From NCBI GenBank assembly GCA_022728415.1, contig JAIJJM010000106.1, positions 1 to 7,225 on the forward strand: 7,225 nucleotides of DNA. Direction: 5' to 3'. Both the position numbers and the translations under genes were made by a program. The DNA is from Collinsella sp. (lineage in GTDB: Bacteria; Actinomycetota; Coriobacteriia; Coriobacteriales; Coriobacteriaceae). Positions 1 to 6,625 of this stretch are shown here, piece by piece. The notes under the pieces were generated by a model that was given only the letters and a program-made list of their open reading frames with translations, was not told the origin of the DNA and did not search any database. Position 1 is the first letter of the stretch. Every line of letters starts with the position of its first letter.

Positions 1-1
1 C

Positions 2-3000
2 TCCTATGATGAGGGGACCACGGATGATGACGGGACCACCATCGAGGTCTCCTTCGACGGATACGATGTGGCGAACTACCCCTGTAGGAACAATTGGGAC
101 GACAAAGGTGTTTGTTCGACCGATTACATGGATTCGACGGGAACCGTGCAGCAGGTCGCACCGTTGCACGTAGACAACTTCGTTTTCATCCTCCCCACCA
201 CGCGTGACGGCAAAACGGCCGCGCAATATTATGGCAAAGGTCAGACGGGAATCGTCAGCGCGTACGACTATTCACTGACGGCGGACACGGAATCCGGGTA
301 CTCGCTGCCCGCTTCGAAGGACAACGGCAACCAGACCGTCACCAACGACGATTCCACCACCTTCGACTATGCCGTACTGCTGCCCGGCGAGTTCAATCAA
401 TCCCTGTATTATACGTCCTGCGCTTCGACCGATTGCGGCCGACAGGATGCTCCCACTACTGGGCGGTGGCAGGACCCCGAACGTGAGCAGGGCAGCGACC
501 GCGTGCTGGCCGGTAAGTCCATCGGCATCATGAGCAGCACCGAAAACAATTTGGGCACAGTCGATGACGGTCGAGTCATAGGCTACCATCTCATGAAATG
601 GGACCCGACCGTGATGACTCCGCTGGCCGCCGAGAACAACCCCTCGAAACCTTACATGGTCAAAATAACCGCGAGCACATGGGGCGCACGATACTCCAGT
701 TCCGACACGATAGACGGCAACTCGTCCGCACCCGTCATCTGGGGCGTCAGACCGGACGGAGAGAACTTCCCCGACGACAAGAGCCAAGCCAAGGCGTCCT
801 ACGAGGACTTCGACTGGTACGACACCTACGCCGAGGCAGCGAAACATGGGCTGGTGCTCGCCGCGACCGTCTGCGACACCCGGGTCTGGGATTCGACGCG
901 AATCACCCTGGGGCAAAGGATTGCCTCCGGACTGACCCTCCCGGTCAGAATCAAGGACACGGCGGTCGGACGAACCGCCCAAATCACCGGACAGGTTGAC
1001 TTCTGGACGCGCGCGAAACTCGCTAAGGCGAACGGGCTTGACGCCAACAGCGACGACATCGCCCCATGGGTGTCGTTCGTCTCCAAGGTTGGACGCCTGC
1101 GCTATCGGGATTTCGTCGGGAAATACGGTAACGCCAACCTGCATGTTGACGGCAAGAACTACGTGAAGGCGACGTTCTCCGAAGACGGGTCCTACCAAGG
1201 AGGCGACACCGCCGGAAATGTGAGGGGCGACACCCTGTACGTCGTCGGAGAGCAGCCGCATGTCGGGAAAAGCACCGCGCAGAGCGGCGACGACGGGACA
1301 TCCGCCAAAACCGTCTACGATTTGGACAAGGAGCAACGCTACGTTGACTGGGTCGTCACCGCAAGCGCCGAAACCCAAGCCTCAAGCACGGGCGGGGGCT
1401 ACGTGACCGACTACCACATCAAGGACACCCTGCCCGCCGGATTGACCTACGTTGACGGCTCCAGCTACGTGGGCGGGACCTACGCCGAACATGACCATGG
1501 GCAGCAACGCGGAACCGTGACCGGAGGCCAGTCAATCACGCCGAAAATCAGCAGGAACAAGGATGGCACAACCACCCTCGAATACGTCGTGAACGGCGCG
1601 AAGGCTGACTCCTCGACGAAAACACGGCTGCATTTCACGACCATGATAGGCGACGCGTCCGACCTCGACACCGACGCGAAGAACAACCAGCAGTACACGA
1701 ACCATGTGGAGATTCGCTCCAAACGCGCCATGGGAGAGCCCAGATTAATGTTGGGGCAGACCGCCGACTACACGGTTCGCGTGTCCCGCACGCGCGCGTC
1801 CTCGCTGGCGACCCGCGCCGACCCGCTGCTGAACGACATCAACCGCCCGTTGGGATTCAGGAACATGCTGGGTAACTTCTCCAAAGACGAGAAAGTCGAT
1901 CCGTATGCGGTGGACGTCATGCCTTACAACAAGGGCTTGAACCAGTCCAACTATCACGGCGACTACGCTCTGGCCGGACTCACCGTCAAGGCGGGTGCGG
2001 GTGCGAGCATGAACGGTGTCAAAGTCTACTTCACCACCGACCAGAAGTGGCGCAACGTGGACGCGACGAAGATAACCCGCGAACAGGTCCAACAATGGAC
2101 CGAAGCCACGGTGAATGCGACCACAGGCAAGGTGACCATCCCCGACGGCTACAGCAAGCCGGTGGCGTGGGCGTTCACCTCGCCAAGCCTGCCTGCCAAC
2201 GCCCGCTATGACTTCATCTTGAGCATCAAGCCTACAGGCAACAGCGCGGCGGACTCGTACGTGAACCGTTGGGCGGACGGCGACAACAAGGTGGACGCGG
2301 TCACGCAGGTCGTGGAACGCAAGGTCAACGGCGTCGCATGGTTCGACCTCGACCATGACGGCGTACGCGAGGACACCGACCGTCTCCTCCCCGACGTGAA
2401 CGTCACCCTCGTGGACGGCAACGGCAGGACAGTCACCAGTGTGAACGGCAAACCCTGCACCACCACAACCGACAGGAACGGCCACTACGAAATCGGTTCC
2501 ATTCCGGCAGGCTCCGGGTTCAAGCTCAGGTTCACACCGAAAACCGGCACCGCTTGGCACGGACAGCATACGACCGTCAAAAACGCGAAGGAAGCGTCCG
2601 AGGCGACCGACTCCGACAGCGATCAGGAGAACGATTCGCACGGCAACATGGTCGCCGGCGTCATCACGCTGAAACCGTTCCCCGCGTTGGACGAGATGGC
2701 GTCCGCCGTGTACGAGGACCCGAACGAGGACCACGGCATGAGCGGCACGCTCATGCTCGCCACGCCCGCCACATTCAAAGCGGTCAAGGTATTGGACGGG
2801 CGTCCGAACGGCGCTTGGACCGACAGGGACAGGTACGTTGCGGACATCACCGCGTTGGACGGCGCGCCCGCGAACGCGGTGCCCTCCACCATCACGTTCG
2901 CCGACAACAGGACGCAGACGCTCCAAATCAACTCCAACGCTTTCGCCAAGGAGGGGGTCTACCGGTATCAGGTCAAGGAACGCAAGGGAGACAATGCGGG

Positions 3001-5719
3001 AGTCGCCTACGACGACCGCACTTGGATTCTGACCGTCACCGTCGCCGATGATTTTGACACGTTCACCCGTCGCATCACCGCCAACACGATGTGCGACGGC
3101 GTGCAATCCGACGCCATCCAGTTCACGAACACGTACGCGCCGAAGGACGTGACCGTGGACCTGGCCGCCCACAAGACGTTCGGCGACGCCAACAACAGTC
3201 ACGCGAAGCTCACCGACTTCCAATTCCAACTGTTCGACAACGAGCGGGCGGTCGGCGTGCCCGTGCAGACCGTGAACGCCGCCGAGGACGGTACCATCCG
3301 CTTCCAGCCGTTGACGTTCACCGCCAGCCAACTGAAAGGCAACAAGTCCAAGACGTTCACCTATACGGTGCGTGAAATCCGCCAGTCGGCGGGCGGCGTC
3401 AACTACGATTCCCACATGGGAATGTGGCAAATCACCGTCACCGACGATTTGACCGGACAGTTGAAAGCCCAAACCAGAACGAACGCGGCCTATCCGACCA
3501 CGTTCACGAACACGTATCAGGCGAAGCCGGTCAGCGTGCAATTCCGTGCGCACAAGACCCTCGCGGACCCCGACCATACAGGCGTCCAACTGCAAGCCGG
3601 ACAATACGAGTTCACGTGCGTCGAGGACAAGACAGGCGGTCAGGTTGGAACGGTGAAAACCAACGACCAGCGGGGCGACGTCCTGTTCGACACCATCTCC
3701 TACACGAAGACGGGAGTGTACGACTACACGCTCAGCGAAGTCCAAGGCGACAGGGGCGGCATCACCTATGACGCTACGAAACATCACGTGAGGGTCACCG
3801 TCACCGACAACGGCGAAGGCCAACTGTTGGCCGACGTGAAGTATGATAACGGAACCAACATTCCGGAATTCACCAACACGTATCATGCCCAACCCGCCAC
3901 GGACAATCCGACCGCAGTGAAGAAGATGACCTCCTCCAAGGGCAACAAGTACACGCTCAAGGGCGAAGACTTCGCATTCACGCTCCAACAACAGTCCGCG
4001 CCCGCCAACGTGTCGAACGCCGACCAGACGAAACGGAACGACCAGCAGGGCAACATCCGATTCGACCAACTGTCGTTCCCGCTCGTAGGCACCTACGTGT
4101 TCACCATGTCGGAACAGGATACGACCATTCCGGGCGCCACCAAGGACGGGACGGTTGCGACCATCACCTACGTGGTCAAGGATGTTGACCATACGGGCAA
4201 GCTGGCCGTCGTGTCCAAGACCGTCACCCCGACCACCGGCGCTAACGGCAAGAACATCACGTTCACCAACCATTACAGTCCGAAGAACGTCGGATACTCT
4301 ATCAGCGGCGTGAAAAACATCGTCAACACGGATACGGCAACCAGCCGCGTTCCACAAGACGGTGAATTCAAGTTCCAGTTGAACGCGGTATCCGCACATG
4401 ATTCGGGCGGCAACGCCATCAGCATGAACGACATGCCAATGCCAGCCGGAAGCCAAAACGGAACAGTAACCGTCACAAACAAGGGAAGCGGTTTCACATT
4501 CGGACAAATGGTCTACACCATGCCCGGCGTATACACGTATCACGTGAAGGAACTCGCCGGAATGGACAAGACCATCGGCTACTCCACTCAGGAATACGAT
4601 GTGACCGTCACCGTCACCGACAACGGCGGTATGCTCGCGGCCACCGCCGACAGTCAGACCAATGACATCCGCTTCGACAACACGTACACGCCGACACCCG
4701 TTGACGTGACCGTGAAGGCGGACAAGCACCTGACCGGACGCGCCCTGAACGATGGCGAGTTCACGGCCGAACTGAAGGACATGGACGGCAACACGCTCCA
4801 ATCCAAGCGGTTCAAGCGCACCACCGGCAGTGAGGCGAAAGCGGACGAGGGCGACGGCACGCTCACCTTCGACAAGCTCACGTTCGACAAGACCGGCATT
4901 TACAAGTACACCGTTGACGAAACGGACACCCAGCTCGGCGGCGTCACCTACGACACCACCAGCCACACCGTCACCGTCACCGTCACCGAGGATGCGGACA
5001 GTCACACGTTGACCGCGAAGACCGAATACTCCACCGAAAACGGTTCCGAGGACGGCATCCGCTTCACTAACACGTACCAGCCGCAGAACGTGCTCGTGGA
5101 ACTCACCGCACGCAAGCGTCTGACCGGACGCGAGTTGAAGGCCGACGAGTTCGAGTTCGAACTCGTGGACAAGACCGGCAAGGTCATCGACACCGAACGG
5201 AACGACAAGGACGGCGACATCCGGTTCAAGCCTCTCACCTACGGTCGTGACAACAACGGCATCGACGATTGCGGCGAACACCGGTACGTGATTCGGGAAA
5301 GGAACACCGGCGAGAAGAACGTCACCTACGACAGGACGGAACACCACGTGACCGTCACCGTGGGCGACGACCTGCAAGGCAATCTGACCGCCAAGGTCGA
5401 ATACGACCCGACGGACGGGAAGACGAAGGATTCCAGCGCCATGCTCGCCACACCGACCGACAAGACCAAGGGGGATGCCGTCGGGGACAAGCCGTCCACG
5501 ACCCCCGGCATGGTCACAACCACCGGAACCCGACCCGAGTTCACCAACTCCTACATTCCACCGGCGACCCCGGCCATCGTGAAGACGATTCGCCAACTCG
5601 CCAAGACCGGCGTATCCGCGCCGACCGTGGCGTTGGCCGCGTTCACGCTCTTGGGAGTGGGATTGATGCTGTTCCGCCGTCGCGGAAACCAAACCGAGAC
5701 CGCGCGGCACAGGAAGTAA
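2..5719 (+). CDS. Giant LAKTG-anchored isopeptide-domain adhesin (5' partial)
   Basis: This is a sortase-anchored surface protein, probably a stalk-like adhesin. The frame is open to the window edge with no stop, so the start and signal peptide lie upstream; the GTG at 68 is an internal Val codon. Numbering residue 1 at base 2, 1905 residues remain. Residues 1-446 are unrecognised, with Cys at 28, 38, 140, 145 and 291. Residues about 447-576 resemble a fimbrial D2-like isopeptide domain (LPAGLTYVDGSS near 477). Residues 577-773 are unassigned. Residues about 775-897 resemble an SdrD-B domain, with DLDHDGVRED at 782-791 as a possible Ca2+ loop. Seven Spy0128/FctA-type domains follow at about 925-1855. 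The end is LAKTG (1866-1870), a hydrophobic segment and an RRR tail: a cell-wall sorting signal suited to an LAxTG-type (class E) sortase. No sortase gene or separate pilin gene is visible, so a monomeric adhesin is likelier than a polymerised pilin. The ligand is unknown. Confidence 0.93.
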   Translation, partial: SYDEGTTDDDGTTIEVSFDGYDVANYPCRNNWDDKGVCSTDYMDSTGTVQQVAPLHVDNFVFILPTTRDGKTAAQYYGKGQTGIVSAYDYSLTADTESGYSLPASKDNGNQTVTNDDSTTFDYAVLLPGEFNQSLYYTSCASTDCGRQDAPTTGRWQDPEREQGSDRVLAGKSIGIMSSTENNLGTVDDGRVIGYHLMKWDPTVMTPLAAENNPSKPYMVKITASTWGARYSSSDTIDGNSSAPVIWGVRPDGENFPDDKSQAKASYEDFDWYDTYAEAAKHGLVLAATVCDTRVWDSTRITLGQRIASGLTLPVRIKDTAVGRTAQITGQVDFWTRAKLAKANGLDANSDDIAPWVSFVSKVGRLRYRDFVGKYGNANLHVDGKNYVKATFSEDGSYQGGDTAGNVRGDTLYVVGEQPHVGKSTAQSGDDGTSAKTVYDLDKEQRYVDWVVTASAETQASSTGGGYVTDYHIKDTLPAGLTYVDGSSYVGGTYAEHDHGQQRGTVTGGQSITPKISRNKDGTTTLEYVVNGAKADSSTKTRLHFTTMIGDASDLDTDAKNNQQYTNHVEIRSKRAMGEPRLMLGQTADYTVRVSRTRASSLATRADPLLNDINRPLGFRNMLGNFSKDEKVDPYAVDVMPYNKGLNQSNYHGDYALAGLTVKAGAGASMNGVKVYFTTDQKWRNVDATKITREQVQQWTEATVNATTGKVTIPDGYSKPVAWAFTSPSLPANARYDFILSIKPTGNSAADSYVNRWADGDNKVDAVTQVVERKVNGVAWFDLDHDGVREDTDRLLPDVNVTLVDGNGRTVTSVNGKPCTTTTDRNGHYEIGSIPAGSGFKLRFTPKTGTAWHGQHTTVKNAKEASEATDSDSDQENDSHGNMVAGVITLKPFPALDEMASAVYEDPNEDHGMSGTLMLATPATFKAVKVLDGRPNGAWTDRDRYVADITALDGAPANAVPSTITFADNRTQTLQINSNAFAKEGVYRYQVKERKGDNAGVAYDDRTWILTVTVADDFDTFTRRITANTMCDGVQSDAIQFTNTYAPKDVTVDLAAHKTFGDANNSHAKLTDFQFQLFDNERAVGVPVQTVNAAEDGTIRFQPLTFTASQLKGNKSKTFTYTVREIRQSAGGVNYDSHMGMWQITVTDDLTGQLKAQTRTNAAYPTTFTNTYQAKPVSVQFRAHKTLADPDHTGVQLQAGQYEFTCVEDKTGGQVGTVKTNDQRGDVLFDTISYTKTGVYDYTLSEVQGDRGGITYDATKHHVRVTVTDNGEGQLLADVKYDNGTNIPEFTNTYHAQPATDNPTAVKKMTSSKGNKYTLKGEDFAFTLQQQSAPANVSNADQTKRNDQQGNIRFDQLSFPLVGTYVFTMSEQDTTIPGATKDGTVATITYVVKDVDHTGKLAVVSKTVTPTTGANGKNITFTNHYSPKNVGYSISGVKNIVNTDTATSRVPQDGEFKFQLNAVSAHDSGGNAISMNDMPMPAGSQNGTVTVTNKGSGFTFGQMVYTMPGVYTYHVKELAGMDKTIGYSTQEYDVTVTVTDNGGMLAATADSQTNDIRFDNTYTPTPVDVTVKADKHLTGRALNDGEFTAELKDMDGNTLQSKRFKRTTGSEAKADEGDGTLTFDKLTFDKTGIYKYTVDETDTQLGGVTYDTTSHTVTVTVTEDADSHTLTAKTEYSTENGSEDGIRFTNTYQPQNVLVELTARKRLTGRELKADEFEFELVDKTGKVIDTERNDKDGDIRFKPLTYGRDNNGIDDCGEHRYVIRERNTGEKNVTYDRTEHHVTVTVGDDLQGNLTAKVEYDPTDGKTKDSSAMLATPTDKTKGDAVGDKPSTTPGMVTTTGTRPEFTNSYIPPATPAIVKTIRQLAKTGVSAPTVALAAFTLLGVGLMLFRRRGNQTETARHRK
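2774..5557 (+). repeat. Seven tandem Spy0128/FctA-type isopeptide domains within the adhesin
   Basis: These are protein-level repeats of roughly 122-137 residues, diverged at the DNA level. Each starts with a strand carrying Lys (AHKTL, ADKHL, ARKRL), has a central Y-x-Y-x-V-x-E motif, then a TYD...TVTVTD strand, and closes with F-[TD]-N-x-Y. Lys/Glu/Asn positions in the partial protein are 929/993/1043, 1058/1125/1170, 1185/1246/1292, 1307/1371/1423, 1438/1517/1560, 1575/1640/1690 and 1705/1766/1849. In Spy0128-like pilins, Lys and Asn form an intramolecular amide with Glu as the proton shuttle, which gives protease and force resistance. All seven triads look intact, so the array is predicted to be a rigid stalk. 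Units 4 and 5 are the most diverged and units 6 and 7 the most alike (both LTGR after the Lys). Unit 7 carries an insertion before its Asn strand. Confidence 0.88.
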
Positions 5720-5755
5720 GGCCACGGTAGTAGAAAGGCCGGGCGGGGGAGCTGT

Positions 5756-5815
5756 GAACCGCACCCCGATTGTTGGACTGAAGAAATTCAGATTCGATGA
5801 TCGGAGGTGCGGTTC
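5756..5815 (+). terminator. Long hairpin after the adhesin gene, probable terminator
   Basis: The arms are GAACCGCACC (5756-5765) and GGTGCGGTTC (5806-5815), extended by CCGAT (5766-5770) with ATCGG (5800-5804). This gives 15 pairs with a single bulged A at 5805. The 29-base loop contains its own perfect CTGAA/TTCAG stem capped by GAAA (5778-5791). A short TTT follows the right arm. It lies 36 bases after the adhesin stop, which suits a transcription terminator, although the U-tract is weak and the inner tetraloop stem is more elaborate than usual. A structured leader RNA or an mRNA-stabilising 3' element is the alternative. Confidence 0.6.
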
Positions 5816-5830
5816 TTTCCCATGCCCGGA

Positions 5831-5853
5831 ACCCGTGGACCCGTGGACCCGTG
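5831..5853 (+). repeat. 8-base tandem repeat, almost three copies
   Basis: ACCCGTGG occurs at 5831-5838 and 5839-5846, followed by ACCCGTG at 5847-5853. It sits between the hairpin after the adhesin and the start codon of the small LAQTG gene, about 105 bases before that codon. The copies are identical, which makes slippage possible. With so few copies, it may also be chance in GC-rich spacer DNA. Confidence 0.6.
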
Positions 5854-5947
5854 CTCCCGATGGGGCCTGTAGACGGTGCGCCCCGCAGCGGCCCGCGACC
5901 CGACGCATCATCGACTCTGACATTGTTCGCACCATCATCATTCCTCT

Positions 5948-5952
5948 GGAGG
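5948..5952 (+). promoter_or_regulatory. Ribosome binding site of the small LAQTG gene
   Basis: A perfect GGAGG lies six bases before the ATG at 5959. This fixes the start of the small gene here rather than at the in-frame ATG at 5797. That upstream ATG would add 54 residues with no signal-peptide character, and it falls inside the 5756-5815 hairpin. Confidence 0.85.
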
Positions 5953-5958
5953 TTGCAC

Positions 5959-6306
5959 ATGGCTGACAGGCAAACCCCGTTGACCGAATGTCCGGTCGAC
6001 ACGTCGGCCCCGTTCGGCGACGGCACCTCGGACGACGAGTACGGCTCCAAGCCCGAGGCCGAGACCGAGAGCAAGTCCGATGACGTCGTGACCATCGACG
6101 GCAAGGACTACTGCGCGGACACCAAGGTGGAGTCCGCCACCGACGACTGGAACGGCTACCGCAAGAGCCTCGCCCAGACCGGCGCGGGCATCGCGCTGAT
6201 CGCGCTGGCCGCGGTCGTCGTGCTCAGCGGAGGCGCGGCCCTGCTGATCGCGTCCCGCCGACGCGAGGCGAAGGCCCCGGCCGACACCGAGGGCTCGGAG
6301 GAGTGA
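5959..6306 (+). CDS. Small LAQTG sorting-signal protein without a visible signal peptide
   Basis: This is a 115-residue protein of unknown function. Residues 1-65 are polar and strongly acidic (rich in Asp, Glu, Ser and Thr) with Cys at 11 and 52. They are followed by LAQTG at 71-75, a hydrophobic stretch at about 76-98 (Ala/Leu/Val/Ile), RRR at 100-102 and a short acidic tail. The last part is a textbook sorting signal for an LAxTG-type sortase. The N-terminus has neither a basic region nor a hydrophobic core, so no Sec signal is visible, which is unusual for a sortase substrate. The start is supported by GGAGG six bases upstream. GC is very high: 44 of 60 in block 6001-6060, against 39 of 60 in adhesin block 4681-4740. 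It follows the adhesin on the same strand, so a shared sortase is plausible. It could be inserted tail-first through its single hydrophobic segment, or be the remnant of a longer anchored protein. Confidence 0.85.
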   Translation: MADRQTPLTECPVDTSAPFGDGTSDDEYGSKPEAETESKSDDVVTIDGKDYCADTKVESATDDWNGYRKSLAQTGAGIALIALAAVVVLSGGAALLIASRRREAKAPADTEGSEE

Positions 6307-6324
6307 TCCGACGAACCTGACCCC

Positions 6325-6367
6325 GGGCCCGCGGCGGACCGCCCCCCACGATCCGCCGCACGGGCCC
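6325..6367 (+). terminator. GC-rich stem-loop after the LAQTG gene
   Basis: The left arm GGGCCCG-CGGCGGA (6325-6338) pairs with the right arm TCCGCCG-CA-CGGGCCC (6352-6367). This gives 14 pairs with a two-base bulge and a 13-base C-rich loop. It begins 19 bases after the stop at 6304-6306. There is no U-run directly after it; the nearest pyrimidine-rich stretch is at about 6384-6393. It is probably the 3' end of the LAQTG transcript, but an intrinsic terminator without a U-tract is not certain. Confidence 0.5.
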
Positions 6368-6409
6368 ACGGGCGCGCCCAGATCCTTTCCCTTCCCGGAC
6401 GCGCCCAAG

Positions 6410-6476
6410 GCCCCCACCGGTACCGTCTTTGTTTTCTCCTTTGTGACGGCGCCGGGTTTGACTCCCGGCGGGGGCA
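6410..6476 (+). other. Degenerate tRNA-like element (possible tRNA remnant)
   Basis: A T-arm-like hairpin has stem CCGGG (6452-6456), a seven-base loop TTTGACT and stem CCCGG (6464-6468). CGGGGGC (6469-6475) and a discriminator-like A follow. CGGGGGC pairs with GCCCCCA at 6410-6416 in six of seven positions, like an acceptor stem. Against a working tRNA: the near-invariant loop C of TTCGA is T here, the span of 67 bases is short, no anticodon stem or D-arm can be drawn, and no CCA follows. The antisense translation of the T-arm gives RRESNP, a string often seen in spurious frames opposite tRNA genes. It could be a tRNA fragment left by integration, or simply a hairpin (CGCCGGG/CCCGGCG, 6450-6470). 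Confidence 0.3.
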
Positions 6477-6479
6477 CGC

Positions 6480-6499
6480 CGCGGGAACCCCTTCCCGCG
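6480..6499. repeat. Short perfect hairpin
   Basis: CGCGGGAA (6480-6487) and TTCCCGCG (6492-6499) form eight perfect pairs around a CCCC loop. It follows four bases after the tRNA-like element. Its role is unknown; it may be part of a composite terminator region between the convergent genes. Confidence 0.5.
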
Positions 6500-6517
6500 C
6501 ACCATGGAAACCAGAAC

Positions 6518-6565
6518 GGGGTGGCAGACCGGATCCCAATGAGGTCGGATCCGGCCTGCCACCCC
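6518..6565. terminator. Long near-perfect hairpin between convergent genes
   Basis: GGGGTGGCAG (6518-6527) pairs perfectly with CTGCCACCCC (6556-6565). After one A/C mismatch (6528 and 6555), CCGGATCC (6529-6536) pairs with GGATCCGG (6547-6554). That makes 18 pairs in 19 positions with a 10-base loop. On the plus strand TTTCCCTT follows; on the minus strand there is no U-tract. Its place between two converging genes fits a transcription barrier, and it begins 60 bases beyond the peptidase stop when read on the minus strand. A mobile-element end or regulatory RNA stem is possible but has no other support. Confidence 0.55.
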
Positions 6566-6625
6566 TTTCCCTTGCGCACCGAACCGTCGGACACCGGACA
6601 CCGGCGAACCCCGACGAAACGCGCG

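Larger units (their letters stand above)
6307..6625. other. Non-coding spacer between convergent genes
   Basis: These 319 bases lie between the stop of the LAQTG gene and the stop of the minus-strand peptidase gene. I see no convincing gene. The spacer is GC-rich and packed with inverted repeats: a stem after the LAQTG gene (6325-6367), the 10-base palindrome GGGCGCGCCC (6370-6379), a tRNA-like element (6410-6476), a short perfect hairpin (6480-6499) and a long hairpin (6518-6565). Open frames across it are Arg/Pro/Gly-rich translations of GC-rich DNA without start signals. Confidence 0.75.

Noticed and set aside
83..115. Possible Cys-Gln thioester adhesin domain around the first Cys pair
   Set aside because: The Cys context (YPCRN and KGVCS) lacks the expected motif, and no partner Gln motif can be assigned. 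With the N-terminus missing, the claim cannot be supported.
272..1378. A 368-codon minus-strand open frame opposite the adhesin N-terminal region
   Set aside because: It is low-complexity Val/Gly-rich sequence and has no domain. It shares the antisense phase bias seen opposite the rest of the gene.
4971..4988. TCACCG hexamer repeated three times in the adhesin
   Set aside because: It encodes the TVTVT beta-strand found in several repeats, so it is explained by protein sequence and codon preference.
1745..5941. A 1398-codon open frame on the minus strand opposite the adhesin
   Set aside because: The plus strand has clear domain structure, isopeptide motifs and a sorting signal. The antisense product is Val/Gly/Arg/His-rich with no recognisable domain, and its openness follows from GC-biased codons and repeated TVTVT-type segments in the sense gene.
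5797..5958. An in-frame N-terminal extension of the small LAQTG protein from the ATG at 5797
   Set aside because: It would start inside the hairpin, has no ribosome binding site of the quality seen at 5948-5952, and its translation (Pro/Arg-rich) is neither a signal peptide nor a recognisable domain.
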